This document shows positions 1 to 5,605 of a DNA stretch of 5,787 nt, in pieces (position 1 is the first letter of the stretch; every line of letters begins with the position of its first letter). Position numbers and translations under genes: made by a program. The stretch is from an uncultured Atopobiaceae bacterium (lineage in GTDB: Bacteria > Actinomycetota > Coriobacteriia > Coriobacteriales > Atopobiaceae). The notes below the pieces were generated by a model that saw only the letters and a program-made list of their open reading frames with translations, had not been told where the DNA came from and made no database searches. Where the stretch lies: positions 1 through 5,787 of the forward strand of contig CANPVI010000102.1 in assembly GCA_947581665.1 (NCBI GenBank). The letters are read 5' to 3'.

Positions 1-369
1 GTCGAACTGCTCGGTGGTGTGGTCGGCGAGCGTCACGCCGGAGGCGGAGGCCTGGGCGTTGTTCACGAGCACGTCGATGCCGCCGAACTTCTCTACGGTC
101 TCGTCGATCACGCGCTGGACGGTGGCCTTGTTGTCGCCGTCGGCGGAGACGTCGGCCTGCACCCAGTGCACCTTCACGCCGTGCTCGCTCTCGAGGCGCG
201 CCTTGGCGTCCTCGAGCTTGGCGATGTTGCGGCCGGTGATGGTGATGTTGGCGCCCTCCTTGGCGAACGCTGTGGCGATGCCGTAGCCGATCGAACCCGC
301 GGAGCCGTCCTTCAGGCCCGCGAACCCGCCGCCGGTGATGATGACCGTCTTGCCAGTGAAGAGACCCAT
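1..369 (-). CDS. Short-chain dehydrogenase/reductase, 12-alpha-hydroxysteroid dehydrogenase-like (N-terminal part, runs off left edge)
   Basis: An NAD(P)(H)-dependent oxidoreductase of the SDR family; only the first 123 residues are present. The ATG at 369-367 is preceded by AAAGGA at good spacing. The Rossmann core is clear. After strand 1 (KTVIITGGG, residues 7-15) comes a glycine-rich turn ending SIGYGIA (26-32), so the usual TGxxxGxG motif is stretched by an inserted loop. Strand 2 ends TGRN (45-48), where Arg47 suggests NADP(H) preference. ADV (72-74) and NNAQASASG (103-111) follow. NNAQ instead of the common NNAG, and SIGYGIA followed by AKEGAN, match my recollection of clostridial 12-alpha-hydroxysteroid dehydrogenases, which oxidise the C12 hydroxyl of bile acids. 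That substrate is inferred. The catalytic Ser-Tyr-Lys lie beyond the edge and cannot be checked. A general 3-oxoacyl-ACP reductase-like SDR is the alternative. Confidence 0.88.
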   Translation of the reverse strand, partial: MGLFTGKTVIITGGGFAGLKDGSAGSIGYGIATAFAKEGANITITGRNIAKLEDAKARLESEHGVKVHWVQADVSADGDNKATVQRVIDETVEKFGGIDVLVNNAQASASGVTLADHTTEQFD

Positions 370-561
370 GGAGCTTCCTTTCGCTTGGGGCCTGCGCGTG
401 CGTGGGTGCGCCGCCACAACGCTTCTTTGCGAAGCGCGATCGCAGGGGCGCGCACGCGCATCGGCCGCGAATGATGTCGTGTATACGGTACTCTCTAAGG
501 TCACGAATTGCGCGGTGCAATCGTTTCGCGGGGGCCTTCCTGAGCGGGGGAAAGGACGGTC
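370..561. other. Divergent intergenic region with two small dyads
   Basis: This 192-bp gap lies between the leftward SDR gene and the rightward membrane-protein gene, so it should hold both promoters. A 6-bp-stem hairpin, CGCTTC-tttgc-GAAGCG, sits at 420-436; in the SDR transcript it would lie about 50 nt before the start codon. A short dyad, ATTGC-gcggt-GCAAT, sits at 507-521. The hexamer GTATAC at 481-486 is -10-like on both strands, but I found no good -35 element at the right spacing on either. No gene is evident here: the reading frames crossing it have no ribosome site and run into the flanking genes. Confidence 0.4.
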
Positions 562-2127
562 GTGTTCAGCCAGCCCATGGGCATAGAGGAGTTCTCCTTC
601 GTGTACGCCACGGCGCTCGCCGTGGTGGCTGTGGGCGTGGTGGCGCTCCTCTTCGGGCAGTGCATGATGATGGGGCGCATCGGGCGCCACTGGTGGCAGG
701 GCCTCGTCCCCGGCTACAACCTCTACCTGCTGTTTTCCGGCGCACGCCTGCAACTGCTCTTCCTCGTCTACCTTGCGTGCGCGGTGGCGTGCTACGGCTT
801 CTGGGTGATGGAGGAACCGGAGATCCAGGACCTCATCTGGATCCCCATCGCGCTCGGGGTGCTCATCATCATGTACGTCTCGCTCGCGCTCGCGCAGCGC
901 ATGCACCTGGGCATCGGCTGGCAGATCGTGGCCTTCCTCGTGCCGTCCTACGCGTGGGTCCTCATCGGGCTCATGGGCGTGCGCGTGGATGACGAGTGGT
1001 ATCCGTGGACGGTGCGGCCGTTCGTGCGCCTCGAGCACTGCTTCTTCAGGCACCGCCCGTGGGAGTTCGATCGAAAGACGGGCAGGCCGTTCGGCTACGG
1101 GGACGAGGAGCTGCCGGGGGACGACGAGTTCGAGGACGAGTTCGAGGATGGTGAGCCGCCTGTGGACGAGCTGCCGGTGGACGAGCTGCCGGAGGGCGTA
1201 GGCGACTTCGACGGGGAGGAACCGCTCGAGGGCGAGGGCTTCGTGGACGCCGAGGACGTTGAGGACTTCGAGTATGCCGAGGACGCTGAAGCCGATGCGA
1301 GCGCCGAGGCCGATGGGGTCGCTCAGGACGAGCCGGCAAAGCCGCGCGGGCGGCGCCTGAGGCGCCATCACACGATGGCGATGGAGAGGCTCGAGCCGCA
1401 GGTCGAGCTCGAATCGGAGCCCGAACCGGAGCTCGAGCCCGAGCCCGAACCGGAGCCCGAGCCCGCTCGCGACGACGAGCTCGGCGAGCCGGAGACTACT
1501 CCCGTACCCTTAGGGGAAGACGCAGGGATAGACGCGCCGAGCGAGGCGCCCGCGTCGCTCGAAACAGAGGTGCACACCATGGGCGAAACCGCGCACGATC
1601 CCACAAGGCACGAGGAAACACCGAGCTCAGAGCCCGCATTCCACGGCGGGGAGTTCGACCCCGTCGGCGACGCGGGCGCAGAGGCCGCAGCCGAGCGCGG
1701 CGCCGATCGCGAGATCGAGGACTTCGTGGACGAGGAGGCGGAGCTCGCCGACATGACCGAGGCCACTGGCGGCGTCCAGGACGATGACCTCTCCGACGAG
1801 GTGAACAGCCGGCTCGAGGGAATCTACGCCGAGGAGCTCGGCTTTCCCGGCGTCACCCAGGCGGTGGACGACGAAGAGGCCGTCTACATGGAAAGCGACG
1901 CCTCCATCGCGCGCGAGGAGATCCTCGAGGAGACGCACGATGAGCCGAACCCCACGGGCTACCAGGCGCGCCACCTCGCCGCGCTCGCCGATGGGTTCGA
2001 AGCCGAGGAGACGGCGCGCAAGGCCGCCGAGGACTCAGAGTTCAAGAAGGAAAAGGCGAGCTACGAGGCCAAGCATACGAAGGCGAAGCCCAAGCCCAAG
2101 CACGCCGCCCCGCCCAAGAACCGCTGA
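562..2127 (+). CDS. Four-helix membrane protein (DUF5684-like N-terminus) with long acidic, Pro/Glu-rich tail
   Basis: 521 residues of unknown function. The GTG start at 562 is chosen because AAAGGA lies five or so bases upstream; the in-frame ATG at 577 has no such site. Residues 1-140 hold about four hydrophobic segments (near 11-31, 64-82, 91-111 and 120-139). Between the first two is a conserved-looking loop, GRHWWQGLVPGYNLY (41-55). The last helix is preceded by LAQRMHLGIGW. This order resembles DUF5684-type small membrane proteins (Gly-x-x-Trp, Pro-x-Tyr-Asn). The remaining 380 residues look hydrophilic and disordered. They contain acidic runs (about 188-196), a PVDEL doublet (200-209), an EP-dipeptide tract (286-301), further Asp/Glu-rich blocks, and a basic end (KAKPKPKHAAPPKNR). 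The start of a three-gene operon is likely, with the next start 7 nt beyond the stop. Possibly a scaffold or surface-charge protein; that is inference only. Confidence 0.85.
   Translation: MFSQPMGIEEFSFVYATALAVVAVGVVALLFGQCMMMGRIGRHWWQGLVPGYNLYLLFSGARLQLLFLVYLACAVACYGFWVMEEPEIQDLIWIPIALGVLIIMYVSLALAQRMHLGIGWQIVAFLVPSYAWVLIGLMGVRVDDEWYPWTVRPFVRLEHCFFRHRPWEFDRKTGRPFGYGDEELPGDDEFEDEFEDGEPPVDELPVDELPEGVGDFDGEEPLEGEGFVDAEDVEDFEYAEDAEADASAEADGVAQDEPAKPRGRRLRRHHTMAMERLEPQVELESEPEPELEPEPEPEPEPARDDELGEPETTPVPLGEDAGIDAPSEAPASLETEVHTMGETAHDPTRHEETPSSEPAFHGGEFDPVGDAGAEAAAERGADREIEDFVDEEAELADMTEATGGVQDDDLSDEVNSRLEGIYAEELGFPGVTQAVDDEEAVYMESDASIAREEILEETHDEPNPTGYQARHLAALADGFEAEETARKAAEDSEFKKEKASYEAKHTKAKPKPKHAAPPKNR
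1402..1470 (+). repeat. Glu-Pro dipeptide repeat tract inside the acidic membrane protein
   Basis: GAGCCC/GAACCG hexamers repeat in tandem and encode EP dipeptides, residues 286-301, with one Leu-Glu interruption. Codon wobble (GAG/GAA, CCC/CCG) varies between units, so the tract is kept at protein level and is not a fresh DNA slippage product. Such tracts form extended, stiff, charged spacers. The variable-looking hexamers could still change in copy number between strains. Confidence 0.8.
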
Positions 2128-2134
2128 CGTGCCC

Positions 2135-3097
2135 ATGGCCCTTCCCGCACCCTCCCCATCGAGCACCCGCACCACCAACGCGCAATGCCGCGCGGTGGTG
2201 CGCGTCCTTCTCGCCCTCGTGTGCGCGTTGTGCGTCCTCCCGCTGCTCAGCGCCTGTTCGAGCGCCGAGAGCGGCGCGAGCACCCCCGCCGCCCCCACCA
2301 CCGAGGAGGAGGCGAAGGCCTCGGTTGGCGGCGAGCTCAAGGTGCACTTCTTCGACGTGGGGCAGGGCGACTGCCAGTTCCTCGAGTTTCCCGACGGCAC
2401 GACCATGCTTATCGACGCCGGTCCCACCGACGCGGGCGAGGGCGTGGTGCAGAAGATCAAGGAGCTCGGCCACGATTCGATCGACATCCTCGTGGCGAGC
2501 CACCCCGACTCAGACCACATCGGCGGCCTTCGCTACCCGCTTCGTGAGATGAAGGTCGGCGAGGTCTGGGCACCGGACGCCTCGAAGGACACCTACGCCT
2601 ACGAGAAGTTCCTGAAGGCCGTGGACGGCCAGGGCCTCACAATCAACAAAGCCGAGAGCGACACGACTATCAGGGAGGGCGAGGGCTACTCCATCGAGTT
2701 TCTCGGCCCCGACATGAGCCGCCAGCGCGACGACCTCGACTCCAACTCCTTCTCGACGATCATCCGCGTGCAGTTCGGCGACACGTCCTTCCTCTTCACT
2801 GGCGACGCCTACAAAGACCAGATAGATCGCGCCGAGGAGGACTACGTGGACGTGCTCAAGGTGGCGCACCACGGCTCCTACTCCGGCACGGACGAGAAGC
2901 TCATCGAGCAGATCCAGCCGAGCATCGCGATCATCCAATACGCCGAGGACAACCCCTATGGCTACCCGCACGACGAGGTGCGCGCGGCCCTCGAGGGCGT
3001 CCCGACCTACGGCAACGCCGAGAACGGCGACATCACGGTCACTTCGGACGGCTGGAGCCTCGATGTGCTTCTGAGCAGGGGTGATGCGCTGTGGTGA
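2135..3097 (+). CDS. ComEC/Rec2-like metallo-beta-lactamase-fold lipoprotein
   Basis: A 320-residue protein if ATG 2135 is used. GTG 2129, or the GTG pair at 2195/2198 just before the signal helix, are alternatives, since no clear ribosome site decides. The frame stays open upstream to 1940, but that part overlaps the previous gene and is Arg/Pro/Ser shadow translation. A lipoprotein signal is visible: a hydrophobic run from about residue 20, then LLSAC with Cys41 as the lipid-modified residue, then a Ser/Ala/Thr linker. The MBL domain begins VHFFDVGQGDC (70-80), has LIDAG (92-96), the metal motif HPDSDH (123-128), TGD (Asp224) and DVLKVAHHGS (His245-His246), and ends NPYGYPHDE. This is the order of the extracellular hydrolase domain of ComEC/Rec2, standing alone. 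Two positions differ from the classic pattern: Asp125 for His in HxHxDH, and Tyr for His in the YGHP motif. Expected outside the membrane; the substrate is probably nucleic acid or another phosphodiester, by inference. Confidence 0.9.
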   Translation: MALPAPSPSSTRTTNAQCRAVVRVLLALVCALCVLPLLSACSSAESGASTPAAPTTEEEAKASVGGELKVHFFDVGQGDCQFLEFPDGTTMLIDAGPTDAGEGVVQKIKELGHDSIDILVASHPDSDHIGGLRYPLREMKVGEVWAPDASKDTYAYEKFLKAVDGQGLTINKAESDTTIREGEGYSIEFLGPDMSRQRDDLDSNSFSTIIRVQFGDTSFLFTGDAYKDQIDRAEEDYVDVLKVAHHGSYSGTDEKLIEQIQPSIAIIQYAEDNPYGYPHDEVRAALEGVPTYGNAENGDITVTSDGWSLDVLLSRGDALW

Positions 3098-3303
3098 TCG
3101 ATCGCTTCGAGGGCGAGTGGGCCGTTTGCGAGAGCCAAGCGGGCACGATCTACCACGTGCCGCGCGCCTCGCTGCCGAAGGATGCGCGCGAGGGCGACGT
3201 CGTGGTCGCCTGGGGCAACGGCCGCCTCAGCGTGGACGCCGCCGCGACGGCGTCCCGCAGCGCCCGCGTCCAAGCCCTGCATGACAAGCTGTTCAGGGAC
3301 TGA
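3091..3303 (+). CDS. DUF3006 family protein
   Basis: A 70-residue soluble protein of the DUF3006 family, function unknown. The family signature is clear: VIDRFEGEWAVCES at the start, then VPRASLPKDAREGDVVVAWGNGRLSVDAAAT, and a helical Arg-rich end (ASRSARVQALHDKLFRD). Starts GTG 3091 and GTG 3094 are both possible. I prefer 3091 because AGGGG at 3077-3081 is then about 9 nt away, although 3094 would make a typical 4-bp GTGA overlap. Either way it overlaps the stop of the MBL lipoprotein gene (3095-3097), so the two are translationally coupled. DUF3006 genes commonly sit beside ComEC-like MBL genes, which suggests a shared job. The lipoprotein should be exported while this protein has no signal peptide, so how they would meet is unclear. 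The 3' end of this gene also carries the likely tRNA promoter. Confidence 0.88.
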   Translation: MVIDRFEGEWAVCESQAGTIYHVPRASLPKDAREGDVVVAWGNGRLSVDAAATASRSARVQALHDKLFRD

Positions 3304-3309
3304 TATACT
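3281..3309 (+). promoter_or_regulatory. Probable sigma-70-type promoter of the initiator tRNA
   Basis: ATGACA (3281-3286) and TATACT (3304-3309) are separated by exactly 17 bp, close to the TTGACA/TATAAT consensus. The DUF3006 stop codon TGA (3301-3303) lies directly before the -10 and also reads as an extended -10 TGn. Transcription would start near 3316, about 15 nt before the mature tRNA. The promoter therefore lies inside the coding sequence of the preceding gene. Confidence 0.65.
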
Positions 3310-3330
3310 TGCCACTCGCACTTCCCATAT

Positions 3331-3407
3331 TGCGGGGTGGAGCAGTCTGGTAGCTCGCCGGGCTCATAACCCGGAGGTCGGTGGTTCAAATCCGCCCCCC
3401 GCGACCA
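3331..3407 (+). tRNA. Initiator tRNA-fMet (CAU anticodon), CCA encoded
   Basis: A 77-nt cloverleaf with an encoded CCA (3405-3407). The anticodon arm is CCGGG-CTCATAA-CCCGG. Three features mark it as the initiator rather than the elongator Met tRNA. The anticodon stem ends in three consecutive G:C pairs. The D stem (GAGC/GCTC) has the A11:U24 pair. The first acceptor position is U1 facing G72, a weak pair where elongators have a Watson-Crick pair; the rest of the acceptor stem (GCGGGG/CCCCGC) is perfect. The T arm is GGTGG-TTCAAAT-CCGCC. It lies 27 nt after the DUF3006 stop on the same strand, but has its own likely promoter. The flanking accessory module on its 3' side is in the opposite orientation. 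I see no second copy of the tRNA 3' end in the window that would mark an integration site. Confidence 0.95.
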
Positions 3408-3420
3408 ACATTTCTTGCAG

Positions 3421-3448
3421 GTCAGCTGGCTCACATCGAGCCGCTGGC
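3421..3448 (+). terminator. Hairpin after tRNA-fMet, possible terminator or processing signal
   Basis: GTCAGC pairs with GCTGGC (one G:T wobble) and GGCTC with GAGCC, around an ACATC loop and one bulged T (3427). This gives 11 base pairs starting 14 nt after the tRNA. The following bases, CTGTTCTCG, form only a poor T-tract, so intrinsic termination would be weak. The position just after a tRNA and before a convergent gene supports a 3'-end role. The rest of 3408-3507 shows only a 4-bp GCCC/GGGC dyad at 3479-3491. Confidence 0.45.
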
Positions 3449-3507
3449 CTGTTCTCGCGTAGGACGTGTGTCGCCTTTGCCCTCCTTGGGCTGCGCAACG
3501 TACACCC

Positions 3508-4818
3508 TTAGGGGATTGAGTGCTCGTCGAGGAGGAAGTCGACGAGGCCGAGCACGAGCACGCCGTTGGGCTCCACTGAGCGACCTCGCTGGTCGGCCAC
3601 GATGATGGCTTTGGGATAGGCATCGCCGATCTCCTGAAACGGTCGCATCTCGCGCTCGTACACGCCCTCGCCTTCGAGGCTCCAGACCACTTGCACGTAG
3701 ACACGCGACCCCAATCCGTCGGCCACAAAATCGCACTCATCGCGCCGGTACTCGCGCTTTCCCTTCCGCATCGCGCGCACCGTGACGCGTCCCACGTGCA
3801 CGCCATACCCACGCACGGTGAGCTCGTTGTAGACCACGTTCTCGGCAAGCCTTCCCCGGTCGAGGCGCGGGAAATCGAGCACGGCGTTTCGGAGCCCCAC
3901 GTCTTCGAAGTAGTACTTCATGCTCGGATTGAGGATCTCCTTGCCAGCCAGCTCCGCTTGCGGCACGGCGTCCACGATGAAGGATTCGGAGAGGTCGCGC
4001 AGGTACTCGATGGTGGTCGTAGAAGAGATATCGGAGCCGGCCGCCGTGAGGCCACGGGTGATGTTGGCCGCGCTCGTGAGGTTTCCCACGTTCGAAGCGA
4101 GATAGCGAGCGAGCGCGTCCATCTCCGCGGGCCGGCGGATGCCGTAGCGCTGGATGATGTCGGCTGAGTAGGTACCGTCGAAGAGCGAGTCGAGATAGCG
4201 CCGGCGCCAGCGCTCATCGGGATTCAGCACGACATCGGGCATGCCGCCATAGCGGAGGTATTCGTCGAGGAACTCCGCCGGGCTCTCCTCGCGAAGACTG
4301 GCGACCTCTTCAAAGCTGAAGGGATGGAGCCGAATTTCCTCGCCCCTCCCCCGAAACTCGGTGAGGATGTCGGTGGAGAGGAAGCGGGAATTGCTCCCCG
4401 AAACGTAGACGTCGAGATTGCCCCTGTTGAGAAAGCCGTTGAGCACGTCGTACACGAGGGGTCGCGCGACGTTGATCGCGCGGAACTCCTCAGCCGAGAT
4501 CGCCTGCTGGATCTCGTCGATGAGGACGTAGTGCGTTCGTTCGTCCACGATGCGATCGAGCACGTAGTGGTAGAGCCGATCCGGATCCCTCAGCTCGCGG
4601 TCGTCCGGCTCGTCGAGGCGGACCTCGATTACCTGCGCATCATCCACGCCTTGGGAGCGCAGATACTCGCGGAAGAGGTGGAAGAGCAGGAACGTCTTCC
4701 CGCAGCGACGGATGCCCGTGATGACCTTCGTCTGGCCGTCTTCCATGGCCGCGATGAGTTCGTTGAGGTAGCGATGGCGCTCGATAATGGACATGGCTCC
4801 CGATTCTGGTGCTGGCAT
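3508..4818 (-). CDS. AAA-family ATPase with C-terminal DUF4143 domain
   Basis: A 436-residue ATP-binding protein of the AAA_14/DUF4143 type, common in accessory regions of anaerobes and archaea; no cellular role is firmly assigned. The Walker A motif is GIRRCGKT (35-42), Walker B is YVLIDEIQQ (97-105, acidic pair D101-E102), and a sensor-like VSGSNSRFL spans 139-147. LHPFSFEE and RYGGMPDVV mark the transition to the C-terminal half. The DUF4143 part ends in a PD-(D/E)XK-like fold signature: ENVVYNEL (326-333), ECDFVAD (361-367), YVQVVWSL (374-381) and YPKAIIVAD (401-409). Gln376 sits where active nucleases have an ExK-type residue, usual for this family, so cleavage is doubtful. ATG 4818 is chosen because AGAGG lies 8 nt upstream; ATG 4794 (Met9) has GGGAG too close. 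The gene is preceded by an unusual operator-like array, faces the tRNA convergently, and lies downstream of the RelBE pair. Confidence 0.92.
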   Translation of the reverse strand: MPAPESGAMSIIERHRYLNELIAAMEDGQTKVITGIRRCGKTFLLFHLFREYLRSQGVDDAQVIEVRLDEPDDRELRDPDRLYHYVLDRIVDERTHYVLIDEIQQAISAEEFRAINVARPLVYDVLNGFLNRGNLDVYVSGSNSRFLSTDILTEFRGRGEEIRLHPFSFEEVASLREESPAEFLDEYLRYGGMPDVVLNPDERWRRRYLDSLFDGTYSADIIQRYGIRRPAEMDALARYLASNVGNLTSAANITRGLTAAGSDISSTTTIEYLRDLSESFIVDAVPQAELAGKEILNPSMKYYFEDVGLRNAVLDFPRLDRGRLAENVVYNELTVRGYGVHVGRVTVRAMRKGKREYRRDECDFVADGLGSRVYVQVVWSLEGEGVYEREMRPFQEIGDAYPKAIIVADQRGRSVEPNGVLVLGLVDFLLDEHSIP

Positions 4819-4848
4819 TGACGGTACCTCTGGAATGGTCAGTGCTTT

Positions 4849-4925
4849 CTACTGGATGATTTTAGCCAATTGGCTACTTTCATCTATTGGATGATCGTGG
4901 CCAATTGGCTAAATCCATCCAGTAG
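4849..4925. promoter_or_regulatory. Operator-like repeat array upstream of the ATPase gene
   Basis: Two direct copies of a 28-bp unit start exactly 35 bp apart, at 4849 and 4884. Each has CTAYTGGATGAT followed by a palindrome. The first palindrome, TAGCCAATTGGCTA (4863-4876), is a perfect 14 bp. The second (4898-4911) differs by one base and keeps the 10-bp core GCCAATTGGC (4900-4909). A third copy of the CTACTGGATG box lies inverted at 4916-4925, so outer boxes bracket the whole 77 bp. The stretch is clearly richer in A+T than its surroundings. A -10-like TAAAAT (minus strand, 4864-4859) overlaps the first palindrome, without a good -35. It sits 31 bp before the ATPase start. A regulator of the ATPase gene, perhaps the ATPase itself, could bind here; that part is inference. 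Confidence 0.75.
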
Positions 4926-4932
4926 AGAAGGC

Positions 4933-4945
4933 CGCCCTTCGGGCG
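4933..4945 (-). terminator. Small hairpin in the relE-ATPase gap, weak terminator candidate
   Basis: CGCCC-ttc-GGGCG gives a 5-bp GC stem. On the minus strand it lies about 58 nt after the toxin stop codon and is followed by a pyrimidine stretch (CCTTCTCT) rather than a T-run. It could separate the toxin-antitoxin transcript from that of the ATPase. The remainder of 4946-5002 shows nothing I can name. Confidence 0.3.
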
Positions 4946-5002
4946 CGGGCTGATGGATCGTCTCGTGCGGCAGTGCCTCGCCCGCTTCGAGCGGAACGCG
5001 AC

Positions 5003-5275
5003 CTATCGCTCGTCGTAGACGCTTGTGCGGTGGCCGATTTTGAATGCCTCTATGACGAGCTCGCTGTCGTGGATGAGGCAGAGGACGCGATATGCGCCCA
5101 CTCGATAGCGCCATTCCCCGCTGCGATTGCCGGCGAGGGCCTTGCCATAGCGTCGCGGATCATCGGTGCCTTCGAGGTGCTCGCCGATCCAACTCGTAAT
5201 CCGTCGGGCGGTGAAGCGATCGAGGTGCTTGAGCTGCCGAAGCGCGGCGCCCGTATAGACCACCGAATAGGTCAT
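5003..5275 (-). CDS. RelE/ParE-superfamily toxin of a type II toxin-antitoxin pair
   Basis: A 90-residue protein of typical RelE length. RelE toxins cut mRNA in the ribosome A site when freed from their antitoxin. The family pattern is visible: an N-terminal strand (MTYSVVYTGAAL), a helix with LKHLDRFTARRITSWI (15-30), then DPRRYGKALAGNRSGEWRYRVGAYRVLC (39-66), a strand ELVIEAF, and the C-terminal IGHRTSVY (80-87). Arg56, Arg58, Arg63, His82-Arg83 and Tyr87 are the likely RNA-contacting or catalytic residues by family comparison, so the toxin looks intact. The start codon overlaps the antitoxin stop as ATGA (5272-5275), which indicates translational coupling; AGGAG lies about 12 nt upstream within the antitoxin. 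ParE gyrase-type activity is less likely given the IGHR-x-x-VY ending. No membrane or signal segment is present. Confidence 0.9.
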   Translation of the reverse strand: MTYSVVYTGAALRQLKHLDRFTARRITSWIGEHLEGTDDPRRYGKALAGNRSGEWRYRVGAYRVLCLIHDSELVIEAFKIGHRTSVYDER

Positions 5276-5493
5276 CGGAGCCCAAGCTCCTCGAGCACCT
5301 GGGCATGCGTATAGCGCACGCCGTCATCTTCGGCGATTGCCTCTTTTAGCTCGCGAAGGTCGGCCTCTTCCTCGATCTTCTCGAACACCGCCTCGCGAAT
5401 GAACTCGGAGATGCTCTTGCCTTCGAATTCTGCGTAGCGGCGGATGAGCTTCGCGTCGCCGTCGTCCACCCTGAGCGTCATCGTGGTCATCAT
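5272..5493 (-). CDS. RelB/DUF6290-type antitoxin
   Basis: A 73-residue antitoxin from ATG 5493, which has AGGG 5-6 nt upstream (GAGGGCGAGC before the ATG). An immediately following ATG (5490) is equivalent. The N-terminus is a ribbon-helix-helix DNA-binding domain: strand TMTLRV (4-9), helix about 12-23, the turn FEGKSISEF (23-31), and a second helix to about 42. The C-terminal half (ADLRELKEAIAED, then YTHAQVLEELGL at 61-72) is the usual toxin-neutralising part of RelB-like proteins. It should bind the toxin and repress its own promoter, the standard arrangement in this family. The frame stays open upstream to a GTG at 5688 with a strong ribosome site, giving a possible 138-residue form. I prefer the short form because its length fits the family and the extension shows no recognisable domain. 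Confidence 0.87.
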   Translation of the reverse strand: MMTTMTLRVDDGDAKLIRRYAEFEGKSISEFIREAVFEKIEEEADLRELKEAIAEDDGVRYTHAQVLEELGLR

Positions 5494-5521
5494 GCTCGCC
5501 CTCGCCTGCGTGGGATCATGA

Positions 5522-5584
5522 GAATACATTGTAATCATTCGAGCCACGCGTCGCCGGCGACCTTTATCGCGCAACCGAGCTCGG
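5522..5584. promoter_or_regulatory. Toxin-antitoxin promoter/operator region with palindromes
   Basis: Directly upstream of the antitoxin start are two -10-like hexamers on the minus strand, TATTCT (5526-5521) and TACAAT (5533-5528). Neither has a convincing -35. Further upstream lie a perfect 12-bp palindrome GTCGCCGGCGAC (5550-5561) and a perfect 10-bp palindrome CCGAGCTCGG (5575-5584). GAAT...ATTC ends bracket 5522-5540, but the dyad inside is poor. Ribbon-helix-helix antitoxins usually bind short palindromes near their promoters, so one of these may be the autoregulatory operator. Confidence 0.4.
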
Positions 5585-5605
5585 CGTTGGATGGCTGTCT
5601 GGCCG

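Noticed and set aside
507..521. ATTGC/GCAAT dyad as a defined operator
   Set aside because: Only 5-bp arms and no convincing promoter at a fixed distance; it is mentioned in the intergenic entry but not called separately.
1368..1766. Open minus-strand frame opposite the acidic tail
   Set aside because: Its Ser/Gly-rich translation is the reverse reading of GAG/CCC codons. It has no ribosome site and no domain.
1940..2134. Upstream in-frame extension of the MBL lipoprotein
   Set aside because: It overlaps the membrane-protein gene in another frame, is a low-complexity Arg/Pro/Ser translation, and would bury the lipoprotein signal 100 residues inside the protein.
3383..3407. tRNA 3' end as an attachment site with a second copy in the window
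   Set aside because: No second copy of the T-arm and acceptor sequence was found downstream.
3150..3848. Long minus-strand frame crossing the tRNA and the ATPase 3' end
   Set aside because: It runs through tRNA-fMet and two real genes. Its composition is typical of GC-rich shadow frames.
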